Shown piece after piece: positions 37,001 to 51,000 of a DNA stretch of 64,000 bases. A program made the position numbers and the translations under genes. How positions within the stretch are numbered: the stretch's first letter is position 1; the number at the start of each line of letters is the position of its first letter. Origin of the DNA: Apostichopus japonicus (Eukaryota > Echinodermata > Holothuroidea > Aspidochirotida > Stichopodidae); contig NC_092567.1 of the NCBI RefSeq assembly GCF_037975245.1, forward strand, positions 18,092,376 to 18,156,375, in the 5' to 3' direction. Below the pieces are notes generated by a model, which searched no databases, was not told the DNA's origin, and saw only the letters and a list, made by a program, of their open reading frames with translations.

Positions 37001-40000
37001 TTATTTTGCGATAATTTTGACATCTTTGATGACTTTTCTCATTTTTGTTTGTTTGGAAGAGGTAAATGTTTAACATGCATACCCCTCGGAATCATTTTTT
37101 TTGTTATTTCAGAAATTACTGTCGACTCTCAATTGCATTGGCAAAGTGTTCCGCGAAACGAAAAAAATTTAACTGACGGCCAAAATACTCTTCCATTTTA
37201 ACAGATCCAAATATACGACATGTAAAAATTAACACAAATCATAAAGTGCAGATTTTCAATGAGTTAAGTGAAAGACATTGTGAAAAAAAAAACATAATAT
37301 GTGCAGATTTACTTTCCTTTAATTAAATTGAGACCTCAATAAAACCCTTACGGTTCACTAAATCAAACTTTTCTTCATAGAAAATATTTCCTGTCATGAT
37401 TACTGTATATTTATAATATATACAATCTTAATGCATTTCAATATTACTACAATTAATCTCCATATTTGAAACCTTCGAAAAAAGTGCGTACACTATTAAG
37501 ACATCGTTAGATAACAGAGTGAAAGATGACAATTATTCCTTATGAAACACCAAGCCAAATTTAATTGAAACGCTTGAATGGTTAGTTTTTTCCTCGGTCG
37601 GCTATCAATCTCTTAACTTCAAATTCAATATGACAAGTTCTCCTTTTCATTTTTTTTTTCTTTCTTTGGTGGTTTAGATTTCTACGATAGACAAACGTTC
37701 ACTGATTTTGGGAGTGTACATCATCATCGAAACATTGCTTTCAATCTGAATGAAATGAAAACACAACACAGATCATATTATGAATGAGAGATACTATACT
37801 TGTGTGATGCCAGTTTAACAAATTTAAGTAGGCATTTTCTTCTTTTTTTCCCCTTTGGTCTCAGCAGGCATCTGCTTCATCAAAAGGTTGTGAAAACATT
37901 CTAAAATTCAATATATTGCCCCAAAATTAAGAGAGAAAGACAAAAACGGTCAATATTTTTTTATGAAAATTAAATCAACAAAATAGATTATAACATGAAT
38001 GAGAAGCCTTTGAAGAGCATTTGCTTCCATGACATCAGAGACCCCTCCCCCTCCTCCCCCTCCCCACTACTGCAACCTACTCCCTGTGCCCAGACATAGG
38101 GCATATCACCAATGACACTCACAAGTAATGAAGTTATGAAAGTCTTGGTGTGATTTACTTTCAAAATTCCAAAGATTCTGACTGTCTGGACAACATATGC
38201 ATTTCTGTAAGATGTCAACTGGGCACCTTGAGCTTTCACAGGTCCTATCATTTCATGCAGACCCCCTGTGCACCTATCTGCGCTCACAGGCTCCCAAACT
38301 TTCACAGACCCCCTCCACTGCCCCCCCCCACCACCAACATGGGCCAATGGAACCCTCAATTCTGGGATAGAGTTAGCTGGGAAATTACTTATAACAACCA
38401 ACCATCTTTGACATGCTTCAGAGAAATTGTAGACATCTCACCTTAAAATGAGCATCATATCACAAAATGATAAAATTGAAAACTAACCTTCACATACAGA
38501 GAGGTATCTGATCATATCTCCGAGTACATGAAAAAGCCACAAAAAAAATAAAAGAATACATTCTACAAAGACAATGTGCAAGAGAATTCAAAGAAATGCA
38601 AAATTGATTTTTAGAGACAGTTAAAGCAATTTTAAGACCTAAAAAAAATGTCTTTCATCCACCACCACCTGGGAGGATTAATAATATGATGATGCACCTG
38701 TCAGAATTAAGGTAAATCCAAAAAACAAACAGTGCTTAAATTAGTGTGCAATTCTGCAATGATTAACATAGGGTAATAGTTTCAATACAATTGTGAAATA
38801 TGAAAGACACCTATACCAGATCGACCATGTGAATACTATTAATTAAAGAAATAAATATTCATGAAATTTAAATGTGCAAAGAGAGAAGGGAAACAAAAGA
38901 TGAAGAAAGAAAAAACAAGAATTTTACCAAAAAACAAGAGAGTAATTTTTAGTGAAATTTTGCACAATCAAGAGTTTACTGTGATGAAAACCAGAATGAT
39001 GAATAACTTTGACTCTTTTAAAATATTGATGAGAATTGAAACAGAAAAACAATATTGCTAATAGACTATGCAACTGTTGAAAAGATGTAAAAAACAAGAA
39101 CAAATACCTTAAATTTTAGTATGCAAAAATGCACTTGAAAATTTTTAAAAAAGATTCAGCTGGACAGTAAATTTAGAAATATTATCAGAACAATTTCAAC
39201 TCATTTTCTTCTTGTTTTGAAGCAAAACTATAAAATCAAAATACATATATTTTCTTCTTATACAAAACATACTCTAAATTATAAAAGACCAAAAAAAAAA
39301 AAAATTGGTTCCACTTGATGAAACCAAAGAATGACAATTTTCTTGATATTTCCCAAGAGTTGAATGTGCCAATTTGACTGTGGTAGTTGTTTAATGGATA
39401 GAAAAAAAAGCAACTTCCAAGCCATTAGATTTCAGTTTTGCGTTGCCTGCAAGATTCATACACCTGTTTATAACAGCACCTAACAAGCGAAGCAAAACTT
39501 ACTTTCGTGTCAGTTGAAGGAAATTCAGTGAAGGTTGTCTTGCTCGGTTTATGTCACCTTGTATTACTTGCAAAGACGCAACAAATGTAACATTCTATCG
39601 ACAAAGACAAAACCGACATCAGGTGAAGTAATCGGGTTATCCAATGTCCTACCCTTCCTCTGTTCATAAATGCATGGCACTGAGCATGCTCAGTATCAAG
39701 ACCTTTGCATTCCATCAGAAGATTGCAGCATGTTTTCATTATCACGACTACAATAAAAACACCGTTTGGAACATTTATCCAAAACCTGTATTTTACAGTT
39801 TTGAAGGTAAAATGTGCTAAATTGCAGCTTTCCTTCACTTTCCATCAATACAAAAACGGGGGAAAAAATTCTGTTATTCCAACCATTAAAAAAAAAAAAA
39901 AAAAAAAAAAAAACGGGGGAATTTTTAACCCTCATTTAAAGCAAAATGCACTAAAGCATGAAACAATAAAAACGGTAAAAACTCACAAAAGTACAAGCAT

Positions 40001-41080
40001 TTGTTAATAATTTGATTGTTATCATAACAAGCCAGACAGCTTCCTACTGTAATGACCATAATCTTGTTCAAACGTGATTTGAAAGTTTGCGACAGTTTAA
40101 GCCCATTTGGCGATTCCGTTCGTCACTGCTTTACGTCGAATGCTAAATCCATGTGGTAAATACCTTGAATGTTACCTATGCAAGCGCAACCTACAACATG
40201 CTTGCATAGGTAACATAGGTATTTTACCACGTGGTTATAACATTCAGTGTACGCGTATACCGATGTAGGTTGCATGTAGGTAGCATGCAGGTTAACATAT
40301 ATGACTCCTGCATAACAAATTTAGGTCAATGTATTTTAACTTGAAAGTAATCCTGTGGGTGGATTCGACATATATACCACCTTCAAGACGAGAATGAGAC
40401 AATTTTGAATGACACCTATTCTCTCGATAGAAAGTTGTGACTGATGGATGAAAGCAAGACTAACCTAAATACAAAAAAAATGTAAAAACATTTCTACTTA
40501 ATGAGGAAGGTATCTTTCGTTGCATGTGGCATTCTTTTGTGTTACATAAATATACAATGTAATAGGAATAAATCGAACATTAATTTGATCGTACCAACAA
40601 CACCAACACGAATGAGGTAACATTTTCCTTTTTCACAGTTCTTCTCCATATCGTATCATAAATTATTTTTAGTGTAAACTTTCTTAGCTACAGAATCGGT
40701 CAGAATTGGTCTGATGAAAATTGCTTTTGTTGTGTGATAATCTGATCTAATATTATTTGTACAGCCAAAAAATTTTCACAACAAAAAAGTTGTGTTGAGT
40801 TTATATTCATAGATAAAAATTTGGACTCGATTGTCAGAAAATCAAATTCTGACAGTTTTAGAACCGCTCTTATACTGTAAATATCTGTGATCATGTATGT
40901 AGCAGACAAATTTTTATACCTCGGATTTCTTTCCTTCTGATTCGACAATATTTATAAAGTAACTCTCCAAATATGTACAGTCTATTTTACCCCTCCCTCC
41001 CCCCTCCCTCCCCCCCCCCTGAACATACTATGCCATAAATTATCATTTACTGTCATAAAAAAAAATTAATTAAATAATTA
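34030..41080. other. AT-rich, repeat-poor stretch, no gene seen
   Basis: Clearly different from the transposon-rich DNA to the left: few long G/C runs and many A- and T-rich words, no convincing exon. It lies downstream of the SEFIR gene and could include a longer 3' UTR or regulatory DNA. A 110-bp hairpin (40137) and a poly-A run near 39890 are the only structures seen. Confidence 0.4.
40137..40247. repeat. Imperfect hairpin, about 110 bp
   Basis: Inner stem is a perfect 15 bp (GTTACCTATGCAAGC at 40171 with GCTTGCATAGGTAAC at 40200) and a 14-nt loop. Outer arms (GTGGTAAATACC with GGTATTTTACCAC, and beyond to GAATG/CATTC) pair with few mismatches. Confidence 0.85.
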
Positions 41081-41082
41081 TC

Positions 41083-41088
41083 TTTATT
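41083..41088 (-). terminator. Candidate polyadenylation signal AATAAA
   Basis: Canonical hexamer on the minus strand about 815 nt downstream of the SEFIR gene stop codon, followed by a T-rich stretch. It would give a 3' UTR of about 0.8 kb. No transcript evidence is available. Confidence 0.35.
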
Positions 41089-41307
41089 GATTGGACTGTG
41101 TTTCTTCAAACACTACATTAGAATGAAAAGCTCTAGACCAGTGGGCCGCAATCCTTCGTAAGAACTTTCCAGATACTCATGAAAGTTTGGGAAATATTCC
41201 ATTGAATTCCATTCAAGGGGGAATCTTTATGAGATAGTCCGATAAGAAAAAACGTACTGCATCGAATACAACACCATAAACAACTCTCTTTGTTCCTCTC
41301 CAAAAAA

Positions 41308-41472
41308 ATCATGAATATTCAGAGCACTGAGAAGTTTACAATCATGAATATTCAGAGCACTGAGAAGTTTACAATTATGAATATTCAGAGCAGAGAAGTT
41401 TACAATCATGAATATTCAGAGCACTGAGAAGCTTACAATCATGAATATTCAGAGCACTGAGATGCTTACACA
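41308..41472. repeat. 33-bp tandem repeat, five copies
   Basis: Unit starts ATCATGAATATTCAGAGCAC and ends GAGAAGTTTACA; the third copy is 2 bp shorter. Downstream of the SEFIR stop, within the possible 3' UTR. Confidence 0.9.
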
Positions 41473-41902
41473 AGTATTTTGAATCTCAAGTCAATATTCT
41501 GCATGTAGCATTCCCTAATCACATGCATACAACAGTGACAAGAGCATTATGTTTTATGACTCCTATAACCGTCATTGATGTAAATGATTGTGGCATTAAC
41601 ATGAGTGCACCCTCCACATGTCTTGTTCCATGGTGAATAGCTTTGCTGTAATTCAAAAACTGGACACAGTGGCCTTTGACTTTTTGGTGTCTTCTTCCCT
41701 ATTCAATGAACTCGATAACATTACCCAGTAATACCCAAAAGGTTTTAATAGCAACTAAATCAATACTTTCTTATTTTTTCCCTTCTTCTTCATCCTCTGC
41801 ATTTGGAATGGTCTTGAATGGTTCAACGCCGACTGGTCGGTATAGTACCTCCAACAGCCCTACAAGTACCTCTCGTTCTTAAATTGTTGTTAGAAATGTC
41901 GC

Positions 41903-42095
41903 TCATGCAGATCCAGGCGGCTGGACCTGACGGAAGAGCAATCCGTGTACATCCTTGGCTGTCTGGTGTTGGGGTAGATTGTTGAATATCCGGGGTATCT
42001 TGTTACCCGTCTGTACCTTGTACATGGGGTAGAAGACGCTCCTCAGGTTCCCTCCTTTCTTCTCGTGTTCCTCTTTCATGAGACTGTAGATGTAT
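41903..42095 (-). CDS. SEFIR exon 3 of 3 and stop
   Basis: 193 nt, acceptor TTATTCCTCAG, stop TGA at 41905-41903. Encodes YIYSLMKEEHEKKGGNLRSV, FYPMYK and VHGLLFRQV, resembling the end of the Act1 SEFIR domain (a helix with M-E-E spacing followed by a strand and a final helix). Confidence 0.8.
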
Positions 42096-45000
42096 CTGAG
42101 GAATAAGGAAGACAGGTATTATTACATGAAGAATTGACCGATATGAATACTCGGCATATTCATTTTCCATTTTTAATAATAATAATAATATTGGACAATT
42201 TGTATAGCGCCAGTATCCGCCCGAAGGTGCTCATGGCGCTTTGCAGAAACAGCAGAAAAAAAAATATACATCAATGAAAGTTGGTACAGGTAAGTTTTTC
42301 GATTTTTTCTTGAAGGTTCCAAGGCTGTTGACAAGTAAATTGCATAATTGTATCGAGTAGCGACATCTCACGGACGAGGAGGTCCAGCTGTCAAACCGGC
42401 GGTTTTAATCTGACACAAGTCATGTTTGTTGAGTTGAGTCTTGTATTTTATCTCTAGATGAAGAAACCTCCCTCATACTTCCCTGGAGTCGTTGTATTTC
42501 TCTCATTTGATTTCTTAACTTGAGTCATGACTTGATTATCTAGCACCAACCAAATCCCTTTTCTTCACTAAAAGGATTCTTAATATTTTTGATAATCTAC
42601 AATTGACAAGTGGCTGTTTTCATGTTCAAGTATATGAAGGAGGCTCTTAGCGCTTAAGTTTGATAGTTTTTTAAGTTATAAACAACAAATTCCGTTCTTA
42701 TAGCACAAGGACATCTCACGATTTTTGTGCAAATCTTTCTTGCAATGATATTCCCCATCGATTTTTTTTAAACAGTGGCGTTAAACTTTGGAATTTACTA
42801 GATAACTATATAAAATAAAAATGTACATAGTATCTTCTCCTTTCAAAAAAGGTTAAAGGATCACCTTCTAAATCATAATTGCTTGTAAGCTGTTAATTAT
42901 CTTTGTTCTTTGTAAATCATTATCACTTGTAAGTTGTTAATTACCTTCTTTGTTCTTTTCCGCTATTGTTGTATTGTGTTTATCTGTACTGTTTAACTGT
43001 TTAAAGGGAGTGAAGACTCGCGCAAAAAGAAACGTCTAATGCCGGTAATCTGACCTGGTTTCTAATAAGGTGTAACAGAAGTGTAAGACACCACCATCGA
43101 TCCCAGAAAATACACACAACTTACTACCGTCGGTAATAAGACACTAGTGTACAGTCAGTACATACAGCTGCGGTCAATACCCACAGCAAAGTGTACAAAC
43201 GATATAGTGATGGTCATCTCAGGTCCAGCTAAAGATAACAAGGTATCACGTTTCATTACTGTCTGCATTTTGTAGCAACAAGAGAAAAACTTCACTTGCA
43301 AGCAACAGAAAGTTTTCAGAGCCCAGCAGGCGGTTTGGGGCAAGTCTTCAATGCCTTTAAGGGGGACTGCTCGTACGAGCTAATGCTTTTTTCAGTCCTC
43401 CTCCACCACCTTGTTTTATCTTGACTCTGTACTACTCCTCTCTTATTCGTGTGGACAATATACTCAAACTCAAACTTTCTCGATATTTAATAGACAGCTT
43501 AACCTGTCTCTATGCATTCAATATGTAACCCTGTGTTTCTAAACTTTTACACACTGGTTTGGCTATTCGACAATGCCGCCTTACCTTGTATTTCTCTTGT
43601 TTTGTTTAGGTTTCGCCAGTATTTCTTGTCTGTAATAGCTGGAATAGACAACAACTACGGCTGAAGCCTACGAGAAGAAAGAGAAAAAGCATAATTCAAA
43701 AGAATATTCAAACTAAATCAACTTCAAATGGTCAAAGTATTACATAATAGACAAAAACTAAGGCTGAAGCCTATATGCAAATAAAAAAAACAAAATCAAA
43801 AGAATATTCAAACTAAGTCAACTTCAAATGGTCAAAGTTATTACATAAAAAGAACAAAACGTGTCTGAGAATCAATTTCACATTTTTTTAATTGATCTTT
43901 TTATTTTCGGGTGAAATATATTGAAGTAGAGCTCTACATTATATTCAAATGCAATTTACTACAAGTGCTGTTTGTTTGAGTTTTTGTTCTTACACTCTAG
44001 ATTGCAAGATTCAAGGAATAGTTTTAGTATTGATATTTTGAAGTTTTTGAGCTACTATACTATAACTTTACCACTTCTGTTTCGCATAAAATCATTGGTA
44101 ATAATATGGTGCTATACACGCAACACAGAAGTGTTAAAAGGCTACCAGGACATTTGTAGGGCACGGTAGAATGGGTGCTAAGGTTGTGAGGAGACAGGTA
44201 AGCGAGGAGCAGCGAAGTAAATTCATTGGAAATACTATGGTGCTGTGTACACATTATATACACATGTGGCATTTGTATAGCAATTTTGGTGTATTACTAA
44301 AACAAAGCACCATAAAACCACTACAGCATGAGATTTGTCCCCAAAATAGATCACCAGAAATTTCGGTGGTTCGCAGGGTATTTCCAGAAACAATGATTTT
44401 GAAACCCACAGGTCTAGAGCTTTCCGAGGTTTGCACAAACTTGTTGATCAAACACAAGATATTTGCTTTAAAGGAACCCTAACAATTTCAATTTGCATGA
44501 GAGACTGCCGAGTATTTTCATGAAACTCTTTTAGCAACTTCTCAATGCTGCCGAGAAAAAACCCTGAACATTTGATTTATAGGACCTTGTCTGAGACATT
44601 CAATGTTGGCGGTCTTGTCTTCAAGATAAATGAAAATATCTTGATTGCTAATTTCTGTAAACTTGTCCTGGTGCACCCCAGCACTCAAGGCACTTAATTT
44701 ATTTCCAGGAATTTTTTATGTCTGTTCAAACGCTCTCCAGAGTTTGTTTGCATTTTGCAAGACAGATAGCCATATATATCTCTACAGGATATAGCAAAGA
44801 AGTTAACATGTACAGCAATACACCGCGCAGTGTCCAAAGTACGTCGTCGTCGTCGGGTGGAAGAGTAAATGATTTTGTTTGACTTAAAGTCATCAATCAA
44901 ACAATGCCAAGGACTTTACTCGCAAAGCCAGTGGTGAGTTTCTTTGTGTGATGTTTGCATATACATATAAACTCACTGTCCATAGGAATACATACAATAT

Positions 45001-48000
45001 CTATTAACGAAATAAAGTCTGAAAGAAAGGCATTATTAAATATGAATTTTTACAGTGCATGTCATTATCTTCTTGATGTAGCGGCCTATCTTTGACAACA
45101 GAAAAGACTTTGCGGCAAGACCTACAGTATATCGAACATTAACTTTTTTTTGTTAAACATACTTAATTCTGCACAGACGTGAGATTGTGATTTCACTTAT
45201 TTTTAAAGATTTTACTCATAATTTGATGTTTATTGTCAAGTTTGTCTAATTATCCTTCTCAAATGTCTTTATTGATGCATGAACCCTGAAAATGGAAATG
45301 GGAATAAATCTGAAACTGAGGAAGTTCTTAAATATTGCCATGTATACATTTTGAAAATGCAATATATACCTTTTAGTTTCATACCAGGGTCTGCTCTGCA
45401 CGTACTTACGAGTTAACCGTACAGTCAGTCTGTTTGACTGATGTGAATTGAGAACAATGTTTAACAACGTCATCACAATAATCGTGCTTTGCGTCTATTT
45501 ATGCAAAAGTTTGACGTGTATCGAATTATGAGGTTCTAAACACCCAGGGAGCTCCCTGCATACACCTTGCATATACTAACACCCTGCATAGACCACCATA
45601 CACTAACACCCTGCACACTTCACTATACACTAACACCCTGCACACACTAACACCCTGTAGACACCCTGCATACACTACCACATACACAAACACCCTGCAT
45701 ACACTACCATCTTGCATACATGCTGCAGACATTAACACCCTGCATACACCACCATATACCTGTACTAACACCCTGTACACACTAACACCCTGTATACACC
45801 CTGCATATGCTACCGCATACACAAACACCCTGCGTACAGTATACACTAACATCCTGCATACATGCTGCAGACACTAACACCCTGCATACACTAACACCCT
45901 GCATACACCTTGCATACACTACCATACATAAAAACGCTGCATACACCCTCCATGTATCATACACTAACACCCTCCACAAACCCTGAATACACCCCCATTC
46001 ACAAACACCCTGCATAAACTACCCAGTACATTGGGCATGGGAAAGTTGAAGTGCCATATACAGTATATGTATGCAACGGATAGGATCTATGGTCAAGTCT
46101 GTTTATTACTACATTTAAAATTCATCAAGGCTATTGTTGTATAGATTCCATACCCGGCTGTCTTAATACCCTTTTAATTTATAATGACGTCACAAACAGA
46201 CATTCGCTATGTATATTATTACAACATCGTGTCATGTATGGTCCTTATGAGCTATATGAGCTATATGAGCTTCCATATACAAATACCGCAAATCTCTAAC
46301 AAGTACAGTATACGTCTGGGAAAATTAAGTTGAAGTGCAAATGAAGTGCCATATGCAATGGGTAGGATCTATGTTCACAAATAAAACATTATAACTGTTG
46401 TAACGGCTGTTATAATGGCTAGTACAAGCTTCCATACATTTTACACATTCTTTCAATATTCTTTTATATCTTTTTTTAAAGCTATTTGCTTTGTCATCCT
46501 GAATCAAGTAGCCTGATTAAAATTGGTGATGTATAAAGAGATTGAAACAATTAAAGATAGCCAAACCACTAAACAGATTCTTGGAAAAATGTTGATTGCT
46601 GTACTGTGCTGTGCGGTGTACCACGTTGGCAAAGTACACTATAAAATTGAAATGCAGACCGTCTCATGCGGTATTAACCAAGTCTATAAACCATAAACTA
46701 TAAACTGCTGAAGGCGGAAGAAAATATCTGTGCACAGTTTTCGAGGACAATGAATCTCTACCTGATCTATAAATAACAAGCTGTATTTTTCATGAAGACT
46801 ATCAACATTAAAACAGGCCTATACACTAGTAAAAAATATTTTCAGCTAAGGATACAAGCTTCACAGATATCGTGAAATATATGTACATAAAATATAAAAC
46901 TATATAAATCAGCAGTAGGTTTTTTTTCATGTTTGTGTTCGTTTTGCTACAATCTGAATAGATCAGTGTTTCTTATCAATGAAGTAAACGCACCCCGTAA
47001 GAGGGGGGGGGCACTCCAGTGGTTGCGGTATAAGGCGACAAATGATAGACAACAGATTGGATTCCACGCCTTAATGCACAAAGTGTTCACCCACAGTTGG
47101 CAAAGAGTGTGCAAACATCTTTTCAATGGTTATTAGGTGGGAGATCTATATAATGGAGATGCTTTAGAAAAACACAAGAGTAGACCGGTTATCAGTCGAC
47201 GAATAGTCTCATTAGCGCTAGAACAATGACATGATCACAATGGGGTACTCTAGCCATGCGAATAACAACAGAGGGCGCTGTCACACTGGCCCTGCAAATA
47301 CATCCACGAAAACTTGACGAGCTGCAGTCTTCGACTACAGATCATAACGGTACCATGAGTTGATCGCTAGTTGCAATTTTGAAACTTTTTCTTCAAAGTT
47401 AGCTATTTTTGAGCACCTATTTTTGAGCACCTTTAAAAATCTCTATTTTCTTCTAACACCAAGTAACGCATAAAGTAGTCAATAACCCAGCGCGTCAAGT
47501 ATGCCAGTTCATCGCGGTGTGTTCACACGTTGCTAGTGAACGGTAGTACAGCGCAGATGATGCACATACGGGCCCCTATCAGAGCGCCCTCTGTTAATAA
47601 AATACTGAAGAGACCCCTGACAGTAGTTAATGATTGTACTGTACCTCATTGACTGAAACAAATGCTTCACGCAGCGTTGTTTAATATACAACAAAATCCA
47701 TAAAAATAACACCATTAAAGTTTACCATTTTTTATACTCTTTCCAATAAAGTAAAAAACAGAAGAAGAGAAGTCTTTCAATGTTTTCCAAAATGTCATTC
47801 AAAACATATTTCAATGGTAGAGCTATCACACTAGACGTTAATCATAACTTTTTGAAAATATAATGTCAAAACCGACTTCATCACTTTCGTTTCTCAAAAG
47901 CAATCGAGTTTAGTTTTGGTTATCAAAAAAAGTGTCCGGTTTTGAAACTAGCTATAAACTGGTTCCTTTTTCTAAATACGGCCCTAGATTTGGCTTTTGT

Positions 48001-51000
48001 CTGAATACGATTCTGAAACAGACCTTGTCGGCAGCTAACCTCTAAACTCGCAAGTTTACAAGTCATTTCCTGGAGATGGTGACATTCTCTGCTCAGTCAA
48101 ATTCACTGGATAGTAAAAGTTATTGAAACCCTCAATGTCAAAGGAAGTCGGCGGTAGGTTTCAGAACGATAAGGAAAGGACGTTTCACACTTTTGTCCTG
48201 TCATTTTGCCTTTAAAATTCACCGGCCGTCCTGGGATGGACATTTACTGCTCAAAAGCTTTTCACTATCTCCATTACATGGCTATTAATGTATGCCTTGT
48301 AATCAAGTGAACTCAGGTCTATCAGTAACAAGATTTTAAACCCACTTTTCTTCCCCTCCCCTCCCCCTCCCCCTCCCACCAACCACCCTCCTTCATCCTC
48401 TTGCTTCTCTATCTTTTCCGATCACATTCACAGGTTTTTCTTCCTATTTCTCTTGCCTTTCTTTTTCACCTCCAGTACTAATTATCCCCCATTGTTACAT
48501 TCTTCAGAGTTTTTCTCTTCTTAAGCCCTTAATCCTCTCATGATTGGTTGCAGTCCCTGCTTTGCCCAACTGGGTTCAGATATAACAGCCAACATTAGCC
48601 ATGTCAGGGGAAACACTAGTTTTACGTTGAAGTACAGTATTTTTGCACTTGTGGTGTTTGTATTTTGCAGCGAGCGTTTTTTTTTTTTTAAATTTACCTT
48701 TTTGAATATACTCTTGCACTTTCTCTTGCGCTCCTGCTCGGAGAGACTTGCCGGATTGTCCAGAATCACCTCGAAGCCGTGGAAATTAAGATGCAACCCG
48801 AGATCCACGGCCTTTGGTTCATCGTGCATGGCGTACGTAATCAAAACTGCAAAAAAAGAAGACATACTGTAAAGAATACATGTTCAATTTACCAGAAATA
48901 AATGAGGGATGTGTCATTATTGCGAAAGAGATATTGAATGAAAAGTCGATACCCTCAAAATTCGAACATACATATTCAACTCTATTCATGTGCAGTACTC
49001 CAACACACTCAAACGTGCATGCTTTTAATTCTTCATACTCATCTATACTGTATTTTATTCTGCAGTTTTACTAATATTATGTGTCATATATTTTGTTTAA
49101 CTGTTACATAGCGTTTTAGAGCACTAATTGTGGATTTTACGCTTTATAATATAAATTATTATTTATTATTAATTTCAACATTTTAGCCCTCTGTAATCGT
49201 TAGCTATCGAATATTGTCTCTTGCAGCACAGGTTCAAAAAATGGAAATTTGAAATACTGTACAGTGTGCTATTTCCTCCTATTGAATTATTTTCATATTT
49301 TTACTAATCCATGTTTCCAAAGTTATCAGTAGAGCCCCCTAACAATTCTACAGTACATACATGTGTTCAAACTTGTAAGATCCTTTCATTAAGAGAATTA
49401 TGGGACGCCCTTTGGGACAAGTGAGATTATTTATTGAGACACTGTGTCAAAGTTTAGACAGTACAAAACCCCTGTGCTAGATAAATTTGCTTTCAGGAGG
49501 ATAGCGATGAAAATATTTTGGAAAATTTTAAACAAATGAGTGACCATTATTTGAAATCTAGCATATTTGGCGTCCAATGCTGATACCCCTGTAGAAATGC
49601 TGCAGGCAAGTTTAAACTTCTCACACTACGATATATTCCATCATTCTACTCCCCTCCTTCGAACCACCGCCCTCTACTATCAAGAGCTAACTGTTACATA
49701 CAGGTACACCTGCGATTATAGACAAAATTTATTACGCTCTTTGGCTCTTTGCCAAACGTCAGTAATATTAAACAAAAGAAGACAGATACATGTACCGATC
49801 ACAGTGTCTTGCCGTTTAACTTTAATTCAATTAGCACAGTTACTACCGTTCATCAGTACTACCAATTTCCCTTACCCCCCCCTCCAATCCCCCAAGGGGA
49901 CTTAAGAGCAGATCTTATGTAACATACCTTGCCTAAAATTACGTTGATATAATTGGCATGGGGGTGAGCAAGTCACAGTTCTTTGCTTAAAAACAAGCAT
50001 TTTGCATAATTTGGGTGTTTAATTTTATGTTGAAGATGAAATACTCTTCTTTACAATTCAGTTCATATGTTTGGTCGATGAAGGTTTTAAACATTGTCAT
50101 GTTCTGTTGTTCATAGTGAAGCGCCAGGCCAGAACGGTGAAGACTTGGCACAATTAAGATGTTGTATTTTAATTTGCCAGGTCGACAGAAATGGATGCAG
50201 TTAGACTAAATCACAGCCAATTGACTTATATAGTACTTAATATAGTAATAGTTAGTACTGTAAGCAATTCCCATTCTCCAACTTACAGTAGGGAATTATT
50301 GTGCGGGTATACAAATACAATATATTCAATATACGATATATACAAAATAAATATATATAATCTGTAATCTGTAATATATCATATATAATATATGTGTCAT
50401 GTATCATGTATCATATTATCATATATCATATATCATATCAGATATCAGATATCACATATAATATATCATATATCATGGAATACAATATGCTAGAAAGTCA
50501 AATATTGGTCACCCATGTTCACACTTCAAGATGTATTTAAAGTTTAAGTGCCATCCTCAAATTATTTCACAATAGTGAAGCCTCTGTGAGTGTACCTAAG
50601 GTGAGGGAGGGGGACATACTGTACATGTAGCAAAATTTAGTGCTCAAATTTTATAGAAAGTACAACTGACCTTCATGTATGCATCTGTTGGCTACTTGGT
50701 CACAATTCCCCTCCCACCCCCACCCCCAACCCCTTGCCACCCCCACCGAACCTTTAGTACTTACTGTACATACCTCATTCATAGAACGAGAGTGCTGAGG
50801 TTGTGAGGAGGCATGTAAGTGAGGAGAGAAGTACATCTCACTGTACATAAAAATACCTCAAATGACATTATGTAATTGATCAACCCTATACATACAGTTA
50901 CAATAATATAAACACAGGCCTCAGGATGCAAAATTGCCACCACGGTGCATTTCAATGTTAATTAATTAGCTCTAGGGGTAATTTTATGATGTCAAATCGA

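Larger units (their letters stand above)
43860..48690. other. SEFIR gene intron, mostly unique DNA
   Basis: Between the 83-nt and 149-nt SEFIR exons. Holds the ACACCCTGCATACACTA minisatellite and a C/T-rich stretch at 48340-48480. No other exon is needed by phase. Confidence 0.6.

Noticed and set aside
41308..41472. CRISPR-like array (five 33-bp repeats)
   Set aside because: The repeats are directly adjacent without spacers, in a eukaryotic gene region; it is a simple tandem repeat.
45526..46015. Tandem-repeat protein frames on the minus strand
   Set aside because: Produced by the ACACCCTGCATACACTA minisatellite in an intron; several frames are open at once.
49567..49905. A plus-strand gene with a 112-residue frame
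   Set aside because: No splice or domain support; it lies in an intron of the minus-strand SEFIR gene and ends in a C-rich run.
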